Shown in pieces: positions 11,841-23,113 of a stretch of 64,000 bases of DNA. Origin of the DNA: Cyathus striatus (taxonomy: Eukaryota > Basidiomycota > Agaricomycetes > Agaricales > Nidulariaceae); the NCBI GenBank assembly GCA_025738555.1, contig JAOVFP010000011.1, positions 1,860,001 to 1,924,000 of the forward strand. The letters run 5' to 3'. The stretch's first letter is position 1. Each line of letters begins with the position of its first letter. The notes beneath the pieces were generated by a model. The model was not told where the DNA came from. It searched no databases and saw nothing but the letters and a program-made list of their open reading frames with translations. The translations under genes were made by a program, and so were the position numbers.

Positions 11841-14557
11841 ATGGCATATTTATCGATGTCAGGACTCAGTGGTAATGCGAAGCTCTGTAAGTTCACATTC
11901 TTCACGCATTTTTTGACAATTTCTGATATCACTGTGTACTACACTTATTCTAGTTTCGAAGAAGTTGTTCTCAACACCCTCACGTGGACTCCGATACGCC
12001 GACAAGTCGAAGAGTAACACGAGAAACCCCAGGCTTCAACAGAAAAAGTCTCAACTGATATCAGATGTAAATTTTGTTCCACTTGCCTCTTATTACACCC
12101 ATTCTTATGACCTATAAAGTATCAGCAATTTCGAAGAGGGGATATTAGGATAATCGAGTGTATAGATGAGCCTGTACAGGCAGAAAGTGTTTGCAATGAT
12201 TTCGTTATCGAGGTTCTAGGGGAAAATACAAAAAGAGCAGCACGAATCTATCGAGGAAAAACTGGACACAATGTAAGTCAATAATCATTATTTATCATCA
12301 CACGTTGGGACACTTATATTATACCAAAGCAACTCAAGATGGAACTAGAACTCCTGTCTAAAATGTGGTAAACAAATACCAGTTTAATATTCAATGCTGG
12401 AAACTCTCTGGTTAACATGTAGTATTTAAGGCCTCATCCTAGTATTCCTCAAGTGTTTGGCATATATAAATCAAATGACACAACTGGATTGATATTCCAT
12501 GGTGATGGTACCGGTACTACGATTTCAGACTACAGACCAACTTCTCACCATATATCAGGAATACGTCTAAGATGTAAGGAGTACATGTTCTCTCTGCAAC
12601 TCTTGCAGCGTGCTGCGTTCTTTATCAAATTTGTAAGTGCGCGTATTTCAGCTTGAACAGCCTATTAGATAGTAACGCTCTGAATTAGGTGCTGGATTAT
12701 ATCGTAAGATGTGTTTTTTAGTCAGGGAAATTGTTCCACATAAAAATTTAGAACACCTTTGAATACCTTGACCAGCACATCAATTCAATCACTAGTCATT
12801 ATGAAAAAAAACTTTATTTGGGGGGAGTGACGAACCATCTAAGCAGTCGTTCAGAAGAAAATCCCGGTGTAGTCGACTTTTATGTTGATTCATCTGGTAG
12901 ACTCAATGCTGTATTGTCGGTAAGCAGCTACTGGATTACCATACTATGTTGTCCTTATTTAATCGCAGATTTCTAATCATAGTTCTCAAGAAGATAGCTA
13001 TGATTATAATCAAGATATAGAACATGCATGGAATATTCGCAGGCCTCTCAGAGACATATCTCAAAGTGACCTTGAATTGGTTTGCACAATTCTCAGTAAC
13101 GGCAGCATCATTCCTGGACCTCGTGTTAGTATGACACAAAAAATATCTGCATGTCATCGTACATTTCTCTGGCTGATGAAGACTCAACATATAACTTTAA
13201 ATACACACCAGAAAATCGAGTTTTATCCTGGAGATCCCATTATAGTTTGGCCAGATCTACAGGGAATCGACTCTCATAGATACATTCATTACATATCGGG
13301 TCATTTCGACGTTATTCAACCGAACTTTGACAGCTACTCATGGGTCTGCTACTCCCTTTTGTTTTGCCAGGAAACATTGCGTGTACGTCAATTCACACGG
13401 TAAGTATGCAGATATTTATGTTCTCATATATATCTAATCAAGCACTTTCATGAAATATTGCTAGCTTCAAGTTAGAAACTTTAACCCTAGCAACCTTCAG
13501 AAATGCCAAAGATCGCCAGGATGTATCATTTTTTGGATATTACTACACATCTGATGCCACTTATCAAAATTGGCTTCATCAAGCACCACAAATACTAGAA
13601 AAGTATGCAATTATTCATGACAATGAGGCTATTAACTACTTAGGTAAAGGTAATCAATTTCTCAAATAAATTTTGACAATAACCTCTGTGGCTATAAATT
13701 GCTCTAACATGTTGTTCTGCAGTATCTGGTGTCGAATTTGTTATAGACATTACAATATGTTCATCTCGGATCGACTACTTCATAAAAAGCAACAAAGACA
13801 CGGAAGTTTATTTGTTTATTTCCGACCCTGGGATTGTGGGTGGAAAGGTTTCTGAGCCAAAAATTTATTGGTCATTGGATAAGTCAGGAGTTGAACCACT
13901 TACTGATTTCTCTGCTGCTTTGATGGGGCTTTCCAGCGTAGATATATACCTGCGACTTAGGGTAGACTACTGGGAAAAGTTTTATTATGAAGCCCTTCGT
14001 GATCTTTACAAAGTCTGCAAACCAACGACCCAACACATTGCCCAATCTGAATTTAAACAACGTATTCAAGCCAGTTGTTTCTTGTTTGAATTGAAGTTTA
14101 CAAATAATATGTAGGACCACGAATAAAATCATCTCCTTGCATGGAGGATTTAGGCATTGGCTACTTTAGAACACAACATGAGCTGGCAAAACATGGAGAA
14201 TCCGAGCCCAGCCATCATTGTGACCAACGAAACATTTCTGCGATAGATAGCTGTATGACATATACATGGACGCAGGAAAGATATAGTTCCCGAGTTATAT
14301 CACCAAGTATTTCCTGTCTATCTTGGATTGGAATTACCATCCTGGAAGACTGCTTCAGAATTATGGGGACCATGTTGGAGACAATAGATCTTCAAAACAA
14401 ACGAAGAAAGCAGTATGAAATCTACAAAACCAAACTTTTGCACAGAGCCGATGAGGAAGACTGGGAGAATATTACACATGTTGACGTTGATGGTCACGGC
14501 TCAGATATGGATCGTTTCGAAGAGTTGTTGGAGGACTCAGTTTTATTAGATAGTTAA
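11841..14557 (+). CDS. Protein-kinase-like multi-exon protein of an Agaricomycete paralogue family
   Basis: A hand-built model with eleven exons (11841-11886, 11954-12066, 12120-12272, 12330-12367, 12431-12632, 12689-12703, 12752-12919, 12969-13399, 13465-13649, 13723-14061, 14115-14557) keeps phase throughout and gives about 710 residues. The part YQQFRRGDIRIIE, then ARIYRGKTG, then LLSKMWPHPSIPQVFGI is laid out like the N-lobe and helix-C region of a kinase fold. I see no clear HRD or DFG motif, so it is probably a pseudokinase or a kinase-derived fold. It resembles a large family in Agaricomycetes (recalled, not searched). Exon 1 is doubtful: an overlapping frame from ATG 11807 reads NFVIQNGIFIDV, which looks like the usual start of that family but runs into TAA. 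The 15-nt exon and the intron near 14062-14114 are also uncertain. Confidence 0.6.
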
Positions 14558-15285
14558 ATTTTTCATGCATTCTTAGTACTTACTGTACTTCAGTGTTTAA
14601 ATGTTTAGGATTTATACAGTTTCCTCTTTCCCTCGGGCCTCATAACAGCACTTTTACCCTTTCATATCATGTTCACTTTTCTTGCGGTGCCTGGAACCAA
14701 AAATTATGCCAAAAACTAAACATATGCTTATCAACATCCTCTCCCTCTTGTTCTGTCTACCTGGCATCTTCGCATCTCAACTTTATGTACCCTCAACTAT
14801 GCAATAATAGAACATACAACCTACTATCCTTACTGAATGATGGTATATTCATTATTTCACTGCTACCTGCGTCACCCAGAGTCCATCTTTCTTCCTGTTT
14901 GCCCCCAGTTCTCAACTTTCTCATAACATTTGATACCGGTATTCATTGGTTCTAAATTCAATTTAACGCTGCAATCATTCCAAAAGCACGAGTACCCCCC
15001 TCGCTATTCCACAGCTCCCCATCTCTTCACACTCTTTGTTCACTCCTATTTCCCCAACCTTCGCTCCTCCAATTTTGCATTGATCCTCTCACATGTTCGT
15101 CGGTATATGGACCTCAGCAATATGTTTGATTTGAATGGAGAGATTTGGGCGAGGACATGGGTTATCTACTGAACGGAATGTAAGGATGTGTGGAGAGATC
15201 TAAGGATCTAACAATGAAGTGCACCCGCTCAGGTTCGAACCGACCGACGCGCGTTCTTTTAGCCTAATTTACGTGGGAACGGTGC
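14558..15285. other. Intergenic, nothing recognised
   Basis: Short frames here are not supported by splice sites or motifs. Composition is mildly pyrimidine-rich on the plus strand from 14630 to 15080. Confidence 0.5.
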
Positions 15286-16307
15286 TACAGTTGGGGTCAC
15301 GCAAACACCACCAATTTTATATCTCTACAACGCGAATTTTTGGGCACAAACTGACTTCAGATTCAGAATCAGCAACCTCAGAAACGTCCAAAAACGATGT
15401 TTTCGGAAAATTCCCACGAGAAAATAGGTTGGCCAAAATTTTTGACCAAAAAATTGACATGTTACAGGGTCTAAATCTACCTGAGTCAGGCTGCGGACCA
15501 TATCACCAACCTATTATGGTATAGGACGGAACTGACAAGTCTCGGGAAACCCAATTTTTGGCTCAAACTACTCAAATTTGTAACTACGTAGAAGTATTTC
15601 TAAAGTAACTACCAAACAAAGGACGCACATCATGCTGACACATCAGAGGTTGCTGACTAAGTCTGTCAGCTTGGTGCACACTGAACGCCTACAGAGAGGA
15701 TTAAATAGCAAATGCATTGACAATTATCTACTTCATTAGTTGCTGCTTCGATATCCTTGATAGGTACCTCAAAGTTCAAAAAACCTGTCAAGAATTAAAT
15801 AGTTTGTCTGATTTTACTTTAAAGTTTGTAGCAATTAGGATGTGGTATTACTTGGTTACATATATCTTAATAGCATAGTATTTACTTGTAATCTGCTAAA
15901 GTTTTACATTTCTCCTATCTCAAGAAACCATTTGAGCATGATTTAATACATTTTAAAGGATTTGGGGGCATTTTTCATGGTGTATACTATAGGTATGGCC
16001 AGTTACTTAGCCATTTTTAGCGCCGGAACTGATACTCCGGTGGGAATTATTTTTACGGGATCATAACTAGATTAATGAAAGGATGCTAAAAATGAATTTT
16101 TCGAGATTTTACCTGTTTTTTCCGGCCGGCGGCCAAAATTTTGGGTCAAAAGTGCAAAAAATCAGTTTGAGCGAAATCGGCTCGTGGAAACCAAAAGCAA
16201 ACCCTCGAAATATGCTATTCCGATGGTTTTCGGAGGCCAGAAGGCATCGTGGGTGTGGGAAAAAATCAACCAAAAAAGTTGGTGGTGTTTGCGTGACCCC
16301 AACTGTA
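15286..16307. mobile_element. Non-autonomous Tc1/mariner-type element with TA target duplication
   Basis: The ends are 27-bp perfect terminal inverted repeats starting CAGTTGGGGTCACGCAAACA (15288-15314 and, inverted, 16279-16305), each flanked by the dinucleotide TA. A TA duplication with CAGT-starting ends is the hallmark of Tc1/mariner transposons. The 1.0-kb interior holds no transposase frame, so it would need a transposase supplied from elsewhere. Perfect ends suggest recent movement. Insertion lies between the kinase-like gene and the DUF4238 gene and interrupts neither. Confidence 0.88.
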
Positions 16308-16446
16308 CCACTAGTCCGACAAAGCTAGTCAACTTCAAATTTTCAATTTCGTTTCAAACGCTCATCTAACCACTGCCACTCACCATCGCCAGCGAATCTC
16401 CTCCCCCACAATATACCCAATACCCTCTTCGTACTCAGTATACCGG

Positions 16447-17870
16447 ATGCCAACTCAAAACTCAGATAACCCCGCTCCTGGTCCATACCACCATTTCGTG
16501 CCGTTGTTCGTTGTACGACGCTTTCAAGATGGTGACGATAGTAGCACTTCGAACGTGTAAGTTGGGATTTTACACGTTGACCTAACAACGTAAAAAAGGA
16601 GACTTCGTCGAACAACAGCCTATCTCTCAACATCGAACGAATCGTGCAGCGTCTTGGGGGAGAGATGAAAGTAGAAATGATGAAGCGGATGGGGGTCAAT
16701 CCGAACGTCAACTGGCTCGCTTTGGAGTACATGTTCGTTGCGAATGACTACTTCGTAGGGTTCTGGGAGGCTACTGAAGGCACTGAGTTTGCCCTGGGGA
16801 ACAGCTCGTTCGGCTTATGGGAAGGTCTGACGATGGACAGCAATTACATCCACCGCATATTCGTTCTAAGCCCCCGACTGGTACTTGTTCTACGAAACGG
16901 GGTATTCGGGCCCAAAAATCCCAACGCGCTCTCACCAACTTTCTTCCTCAAAAGCAAGCTCGTCTCGATACCCCTCCAACTCCCTCAAACCGACTACAAG
17001 AGTTTCCCTGCGGTGCGAGCTGGGATAGGGAAGGAGCAACTTGCGAAGGTGCTGGCTGATTATCGAGTTACGAAGGTTGCGCTGGAGGATGTGCATTCGT
17101 ATAAGGTTACGAAGTTGACCAAGGCGCAGATGGGGATTGTGAATGAGCTGGTGATGTGTAGTCTGGAGGAGGGCGGGTCGGTGGTATTTAAGACAAAGGA
17201 GTGTATGGTGGATACCTTGCAGGCATACTTCAAATCGACCGACCCGGTTGTCCGGGAGAATAGGAAGAAGTATGACGCACTGTTGAAAGAGTTATCTTCT
17301 GGCGCCTCTACTGGGACACACGCATCGTCGCCCGCTGGCGTGAAACTTGCCGCGTCAACATCCAGCAGTGGTTCCAGAGCCCCTGCAGCAAACTCTGACG
17401 AAGAATCCTCTGCAGATCGTACATTCCGCCTAGTTGTAGAAGCGATCCTAAATGGCTCCGTAGAGTTCCCCACCGCATATGAACGCGCATACAGGGTCTA
17501 CCAATTAGCCACAGCCAACTCTTCCATGACCAACCCCATCTCAACGAAGATCCGACGAATCACAGGCGAATTTATCGAGCAATCAACCATGAAATTTCTT
17601 CCTCCTCCCGTTCCTTTCAGCAAACGCGGCAAAGAGAAGATTGTAGAAAAGGTCCCGAAGAAGGATGACGAGAAGATTGTTGCATGGGTTAGGAAGGTTA
17701 GGTGGTTGTCGCAGATCGGCTCAGGGGAGGAAGAGAAGGGTAAGCCGTTTGGAGAGAATGCGCTGGTTTATGAGGCTAGCGAGATTGGGTGGTATGTGTG
17801 GATGGCAGATAGTAGGCCGGATAATTTGGAGATTCTTACGGGGTTTGATGGGTTTACGATTTTGAAGTGA
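16447..17870 (+). CDS. DUF4238-family protein
   Basis: Two exons (16447-16554 and 16599-17870) give 459 residues. ATG 16447 opens a frame reading PYHHFVPLFVVRRFQ, the His-rich N-terminal signature I associate with DUF4238 proteins. A 44-nt intron with a GTGTAA donor and AAG acceptor joins it in phase to the long second exon. The middle contains FALGNSSFGLWEG and then HRIFVLSPRLVLVLRNG, the order seen in this family. The C-terminal half has Ser-rich low complexity (about residues 235-265) and a charged helical tail. No biochemical role is established for the family; many copies occur in basidiomycete and bacterial genomes. No signal peptide or membrane segment is seen. Confidence 0.72.
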
Positions 17871-18251
17871 GATGGATGGATTTTGGAATGATTGCGGCGA
17901 TCTTGCGTACCTTAATCGCTTTGGAGGTATCTTAATATAACTCTGTACTTGCCATTACATTTATTGTCGACTCAGGAACGGTTATTATCACTTTCTCTTC
18001 GTCAAGCACGTTATGTTAGCTCGACTGCATTGTACATATGCCTCATCAATGCATCATCCTTCCTCTACAGTCATCCCACACGTGGGTAGGAGTCTAGGTA
18101 CTGAGATGACTCGGAATCATCTTGATAAATAGTAATTATTGATTACCATAAGCTCCTAAACTAACGTAGAAATTTCAAATCACAGCACCGTTCTACAATA
18201 CTAGAAAATATGAAATAATCATTGATTATTTGAAACACACAGATCTTAAAG
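17871..18251. other. 3' spacer between converging genes
   Basis: The DUF4238 gene (plus) and the repeat-peptide gene (minus) end facing each other across this spacer. It must hold both 3' UTRs. AT-rich, no coding signal. Confidence 0.5.
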
Positions 18252-18812
18252 TTACCACCCACCAGAACGACCACCCAATTTATTGAAAATCTCTTCCTGA
18301 GAAGTGGATGGAGGAATCTCCGCAGCCTGGTATGCGGGCGATACGGATGGGGCTGATATTAACGGCAGCATAAATCAATCACGAATAAGCACACATATCT
18401 AAATTTTACGACGCACCACGACCGCCAAAATGGTTAAAGATTTCACTCTGCTGAACAGCAGTAGGAGGAATCTCTGCGGCTTGATAAGCTTCACTTAATC
18501 CTTGAGTATGCGCGACTACCAGAAACAGCACCAATAATCATATATCGCAACACACAAATGTATAGGGTACCTACCACGCCGACCGAGATGATTAAACGCA
18601 TCACTCTGCTGAGACGCACTGGGAGGATTCTCCGTGGCCTGGTATGCGTCACGTCCCTGGCGCTTTAAAAGTGTGTCGCCAACAACGATGATCCCGTAAC
18701 ATAGTATATTTTCTGGGTGCCCCGGGCCCAGGCATTCGGATTTTGGGGTAGGAAAAGCAGTAACGAAGGTGATTGCTAGGAGAGCAGCGATGAGCTGAAA
18801 TGTAGTTTTCAT
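18252..18812 (-). CDS. Secreted repeat-peptide precursor, three repeats, one per exon (RiPP/KEP-like)
   Basis: Three exons (18812-18575, 18500-18417, 18352-18252), both introns phase 1, encode 140 residues. Residues 1-20 form a signal peptide, MKTTFQLIAALLAITFVTAF. A spacer with two cysteines ends in KR, a Kex2-type site. Then come three repeats, one per exon: AYQATENPPSASQQSDAFN, AYQAAEIPPTAVQQSEIFN and AYQAAEIPPSTSQEEIFN, each followed by a Gly/Arg-rich break (HLGRRG, HFGGRG, KLGGRS). The layout fits precursors cut into several short peptides in the secretory pathway, such as fungal KEPs or dikaritin-type RiPPs. No CaaX box is present, so it is not a standard basidiomycete lipopeptide pheromone. 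The P450 and MFS genes nearby make a modified-peptide pathway plausible, but that is inference. Confidence 0.75.
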
Positions 18813-19402
18813 TGCTGTCGAAGCCTTGTGGGAGAGCAAAAGAGAGTGGTGAAAGGAATGGAGACAGGAGATATTTACTCTTGTCTCTTGCGACTTAAAT
18901 ATTAAATGCTTCCCATTTTCGGTTCATGCGTTGATTAAAACAGAGGGCAATCTTCGCTTCCGAATAGTAACCACGTAGATAACGTTAAACGAGTAGATAT
19001 GTCCATGGTACTAGTAGCATGTCGCGCAATGCACTTCAGGCCTGCCTTTGATTTTTGTAGGTAATTAAAGCCAGGCGGCATAAGCACAATTGCGTTACCA
19101 TCGTGTAGTTTCCCTGATTAAAAACATGCTATAACGAACTAATATTAAGCGATGTACTTCAAGTTGGCGGGCCTTTCATCATTGAGAGGTGCGCCGCCTG
19201 GGCGAGTATGACGCGTTGTTCAAGGCTTACCTCTGCTGACCGTAGCTTCGCTTACGAAGTCTAAAACAACTATTATGTTTTCCCATATATTCGATAGAAA
19301 TCATTGTCTACCATCTCATGGGCATACTTATGATGTAATCCGAGTCTAGATGTACATTCTTACATCTTTCGAGTTAAGCATGTCGCACAGGTAACCGGTG
19401 AT
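18813..19402. other. Upstream region of the repeat-peptide gene
   Basis: This is the promoter side of the minus-strand peptide gene; an AGTAAATATCTCC block lies about 55-70 bp upstream of its ATG and may act as a weak TATA element. Otherwise no coding signal was seen. The words GCTGACC...TAGCTT..GCTTA recur at about 19232-19256 and 19476-19497 in the neighbouring element, so repeat material may begin here. Confidence 0.35.
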
Positions 19403-20216
19403 TAGAGCGTATTTGCAAACGGGTTTCAGCGAAGTTTGAGTGAGTGGAACTCGCTTAAGTTCAGTTGAGATTTGTGCTGACCTTAGCTTTGCTTAGCTGT
19501 GGAGCTTACCGAGGGCTTAGTTAAGCTCCACTTCGATGACAAGATTCACGCGCATGTACATTTCATGCAAAGCAGGACTCTTCACCACTAACGGAGACCA
19601 GTGTACAACTCAACGCTACGCTAGGGCTTAAAACTGCTTCATCCTACCTTCCTTCCGCCGCTTCGGACAGATGCTTGGCACGATTTATTTATCCCTATGT
19701 GGGAATCCGATGAAGATTGATTGCAATGAAAATTTATGACGACAGAATAGACCAACTCAGACTCAATATTAGTCCTGCGACCTACCTCTTCATCGCCAGG
19801 GTCACGTACCTACCAGTTCACGGTGTGTTCACACTTCTCGATGTTCGTGATGCCACCATCTCCCTGCTGGTAGTGCTCTCTTGCCCTTGGTATGTCATTA
19901 TAAGGTTATTTAAAATTGTCCTTTTCTTTATTTAAATACGATACATCATATACATATCTATATCTTTTACTATAATCAGAATTAAGAATAGACACTACCT
20001 TGTATCAGAAGACTCAGAGTGTGTTGCGGTGAATGGAGAGAGGTCACTGAAGCACAGCGGCTCAGGCAAGTAGTGACGAGAGTTTAATATAGGCCGGGCA
20101 TCCAATTTTGGTAAGGACAGTTGGAGCTCCTTGGAGGCTTGGGGCCGCTGGTTTAGTTGAAACTCGCTTAAGTGTGAGTGAGAAACTTCACTCAAACCGG
20201 TTGCAAATACGCTCTA
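19403..20216. mobile_element. TA-flanked non-autonomous inverted-repeat element (MITE-like), ~810 bp
   Basis: GAGCGTATTTGCAA at 19405-19418 is mirrored by TTGCAAATACGCTC ending at 20214. Weaker inverted similarity continues inwards (AAGTTTGAGTGAGT against CTCACTCAAACTT-like sequence; AACTCGCTTAAG on both sides). Each end abuts TA. There is no transposase frame. The arms are less perfect than those of the mariner-type element at 15.3 kb, so it is probably older. It sits between the peptide gene and the P450. Confidence 0.72.
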
Positions 20217-20537
20217 TTGCGGTTAGCTTAATCTACTGAGTCCGTATCCCTAATGACTAATGTTAGCCTCCCATGCTCCTTTTGAACCACGCGGGTCGTC
20301 AAAGTTCTAAAACCTACCGGTCCCGTAACGAATCGAGACCTATTAGCTACGAGCTCGGAGGCTGTATTTCAGTAGATGCCAAGGTACAAGATCTATATGC
20401 TCTATTAAAACTCCCACATTCGGAAGTGATGTATTACATGGTCCAGTCGGTGAAAGTGAAAGGCCGACATAATTGTTTATTTTTGAGATACGTGCACCTA
20501 TATTTCAGATGATAATGTATCAAAACACGATGGCTTT
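20217..20537. other. 3' flank of the P450 gene
   Basis: Short spacer holding the 3' UTR of the minus-strand P450. No separate gene recognised; a 79-codon frame at 20273-20512 has no features. Confidence 0.45.
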
Positions 20538-22619
20538 TCAAATACTATCAGCGGTATCATCCCATGTACCATAATATTCCATATGGCAGGTTTCAGAGAT
20601 AATCTCACTAACTTCTGGAAACCTCGGGGTAAGGGAGCATTCGAATAATTCAGGGCGACTAAAAAGCGCTAGGGATTAGTATTCTGATCTGAAGTATAAA
20701 CTCGTAACGAGTCGTACATCATGAGTCCATCGTGAATATATTTATCTGGATCAGGAGGATTGTTCGAGCCAGCATTAAAAGCCCAGAGGATACGAGCGGC
20801 TTGAATAAACATGCTATTGTTCGCCACGTGCTTTCCGACACATCCTCTGAGTGGGAGTGTCCGAATTATTTCTTGAGCTGCGAGTTTAATGAACACGAAT
20901 ACATACCGCCTTCCGAAACCATATGTTGAGTGACCATCTTCCTTTAGTTTATCACCTACTAGTAAATGCCTTTCGGGCCTAAAGAAATCAGCATCCTCTC
21001 CGTATACCCTTTTATCGTGGTTCAGTCCCCTGTAAATGCGACCTTAGAAACAACTTTGAAAAGGAAATCCACTACTGTTCCGAACCAGGTATTAACAATG
21101 CAGACAGTGCCTTTGGGAATAAAATATCCATTATAAATGTCATCTTCAGATGTTCTATGTGGTATACCTAACGGGATATTAACAATTAAATGGTAAAAAT
21201 GAGGGATTCTTCACCCAGTGGCCCAACGCCTCTCCACCGCATAACTTCCTTGATTATAGCACGGATATAAGGTAAGCTTTCTATATCCATAAACGTTGGC
21301 AGCCGACCACGTCCTACGACTTGATCAATTTGCTCTTGAGCTTTCTTCTGTGCCTCTGGATGCACAATCATGCTGACGAAGAACCAAAGCATTTGCTTTG
21401 ATGTCTGAAATCGTTCAATGATAAGATATCATAATATAAAATGGAGGAAAGTTTATAGTGTACCGTTTCAGATCCTGCAGCACTTTTCGAAGACTTCAGC
21501 ACTGCATCATGTCTGGGTAGAATTCAACTTACTATAATGTACCGAGCAGCCAGGACTTTTCCAATTGGCTCAGGTCAGCATTGTTTGGGCTATAGATGAT
21601 ATTCTCTGCGACACTGCTGGCACTGTCACCATTTTTCTAATTGACACAAGTTAAGGTTAGATCTGCAGGTATAGTTTGTATGATCATAGTATCAAGCCAC
21701 GCACCAATCGGCTCTCCACATCCTCATACAAATCCGTGAACAATTTTGTGTATTCTTCATAATCGCGCTCTGCGTCACGTCTCCATTTACACATCCATTT
21801 GGGTAACTTCATCATCCATGGAAGATATTCAACTAAAAATTCCCCAGGTGCAGCTGCAACTAAAACACGTTCTGTAGCGTAATTGATGGTTTGCACAAGA
21901 GGGTCGAGGGAATCTGTTATTGGCATCCTTCCGTATAAAACTGATACGAGGAGTGAACTATTTGCCCTCTTTAAGTGATTTTCGAGCAGAGTCGGCGCGT
22001 GCAGTAACTGCTGAAGGAGAATTGATGACTCTCGTTCTTGCATAGATTGATACTTCTTGGCTACTTGGTTATTTAAAGCTCTGTTGTGAGGTCAACCAAT
22101 TATGTAAAGTATCATATCACTGAAGGACAATACAAACTCGTGGGCTGCCCGTCTCATTTTTCTCCACATTTCTGTATGATGCGACAACGCAAATGCCATC
22201 CCACCAGTCAACAGCTCATAAGCAACAACATTCACTGGGCGGTCTGAGTAATTCGCTGCTCGATGTTCGAGGAGGTCGGAAACGACCTCATGAGTTCCTA
22301 GCACAACGGCATCTTGACCACAGATATTGATGTAGAAGATAGGACCTTGTCATTACAACTTTGATATGTCAATGATAAAGCGCTAACATTAGATGTGTAT
22401 CTTACCGTATCTCTCGGTCCAGTGCAGAAACTTGAACCACGGAGCCGTCCTCAACTGGTGTAAATTTCCGAAGAAAGGAAGTCCCCTTGGTCCTGGAGGG
22501 AGACGTTTAGACGGTTGCAGAAAACGTGCAAGGACAAGAACTGCGATAGCTAGCTGCAAGATAACCACGAGCGTCTCTCGTCCCCAGTGCAATTCCGTAA
22601 GGCTCCTCTGGTACGGCAT
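20538..22619 (-). CDS. Cytochrome P450 monooxygenase, membrane-anchored, intact
   Basis: Ten exons join in phase (22619-22406, 22345-22121, 22078-21705, 21636-21533, 21482-21464, 21404-21215, 21167-21086, 21029-20907, 20846-20709, 20658-20538) for about 529 residues, normal for the family. The enzyme should hydroxylate or otherwise oxidise a small substrate at the ER membrane. Visible are a hydrophobic N-terminal anchor, the hinge RLPPGPRGLPFFGN, the I-helix motif AGSETT (reached through a 19-nt exon), the ExxR region IIKEVMRWR, the PERF-like FFRPERHL and the heme loop YGFGRRGCVG. The heme loop is complete only after removing a 60-nt intron that splits FGFGRR from GCVG. The C-terminus FECSLTPRFPEV fits CYP64-clan-like Agaricomycete P450s. 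The exon 2/3 junction (GTGATA donor) is the least certain. Confidence 0.88.
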
Positions 22620-23008
22620 TGCAGCTGAGTCAAGGTGAAGTCAGAAGGGCAAAGAAAACGTCTTCTTTACACGATTATTCTTATCAATGCAGCATGGTTT
22701 ATATAACAGGCTTGTCATCAATCAAGAATACGTAACGGAACAGTTGAGCAAGCTCGATTGATTTGATAGTAGCAAGGCACAACAGGGATGGATGCGTATT
22801 CTCGAATCAAAATGTGCACCGGTGAAACATATAGCCGTGGAGCATTCTGACATCTGTGTTATGGGCGCATTATCAATCTTGTATACACAAGCATGCAGCT
22901 TTGGCTCGCGTATTTGAATGTTCGGTGCAATGTGCAAATCAGTGACTGCTCAAATTGACGTAGGAGCTATAATATTGCATATACACCACCACTTCTGTTT
23001 GGTTATGG
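22620..23008. promoter_or_regulatory. Upstream region of the P450
   Basis: Promoter side of the minus-strand P450; TATATAAAC read on the minus strand at about 22697-22705 is a plausible TATA element, some 80 bp upstream of the ATG. The rest up to the tRNA shows no gene. Confidence 0.4.
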
Positions 23009-23113
23009 ACGCCGATGGTGAAGCGGTTATCATGCTTGCCTTCCATCAGATGACCTGTTCAAACCTATGTTATAGGTTAGCAAGCGGCAGGGGTTCGACT
23101 CCCCTTCGGCGTA
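23009..23113 (+). tRNA. tRNA-Gly (anticodon TCC) with a 33-nt intron
   Basis: The acceptor stem pairs ACGCCGA (23009-23015) with TCGGCGT (23106-23112), followed by discriminator A. The D-arm contains TGGTGAAGCGGTTATCA. Anticodon stem CTTGC (23035-23039) pairs with GCAAG (23080-23084). The loop reads CTTCCA before the intron, so anticodon TCC is at 23042-23044. The intron 23046-23078 sits one base 3' of the anticodon, the canonical position. The T-arm is AGGGG-TTCGACT-CCCCT. It lies between the divergent P450 and MFS genes and will be transcribed by Pol III from its internal A and B boxes. Confidence 0.9.

Noticed and set aside
18252..18812. Basidiomycete mating pheromone precursor
   Set aside because: There is no C-terminal CaaX box, and a classical signal peptide is present, unlike lipopeptide pheromones.
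20840..20907. Apparent frameshift in the P450 heme motif
   Set aside because: A 60-nt GTATGT...CTCAG intron lies exactly between FGFGRR and GCVG; splicing gives an intact motif, so the gene is not called a pseudogene.
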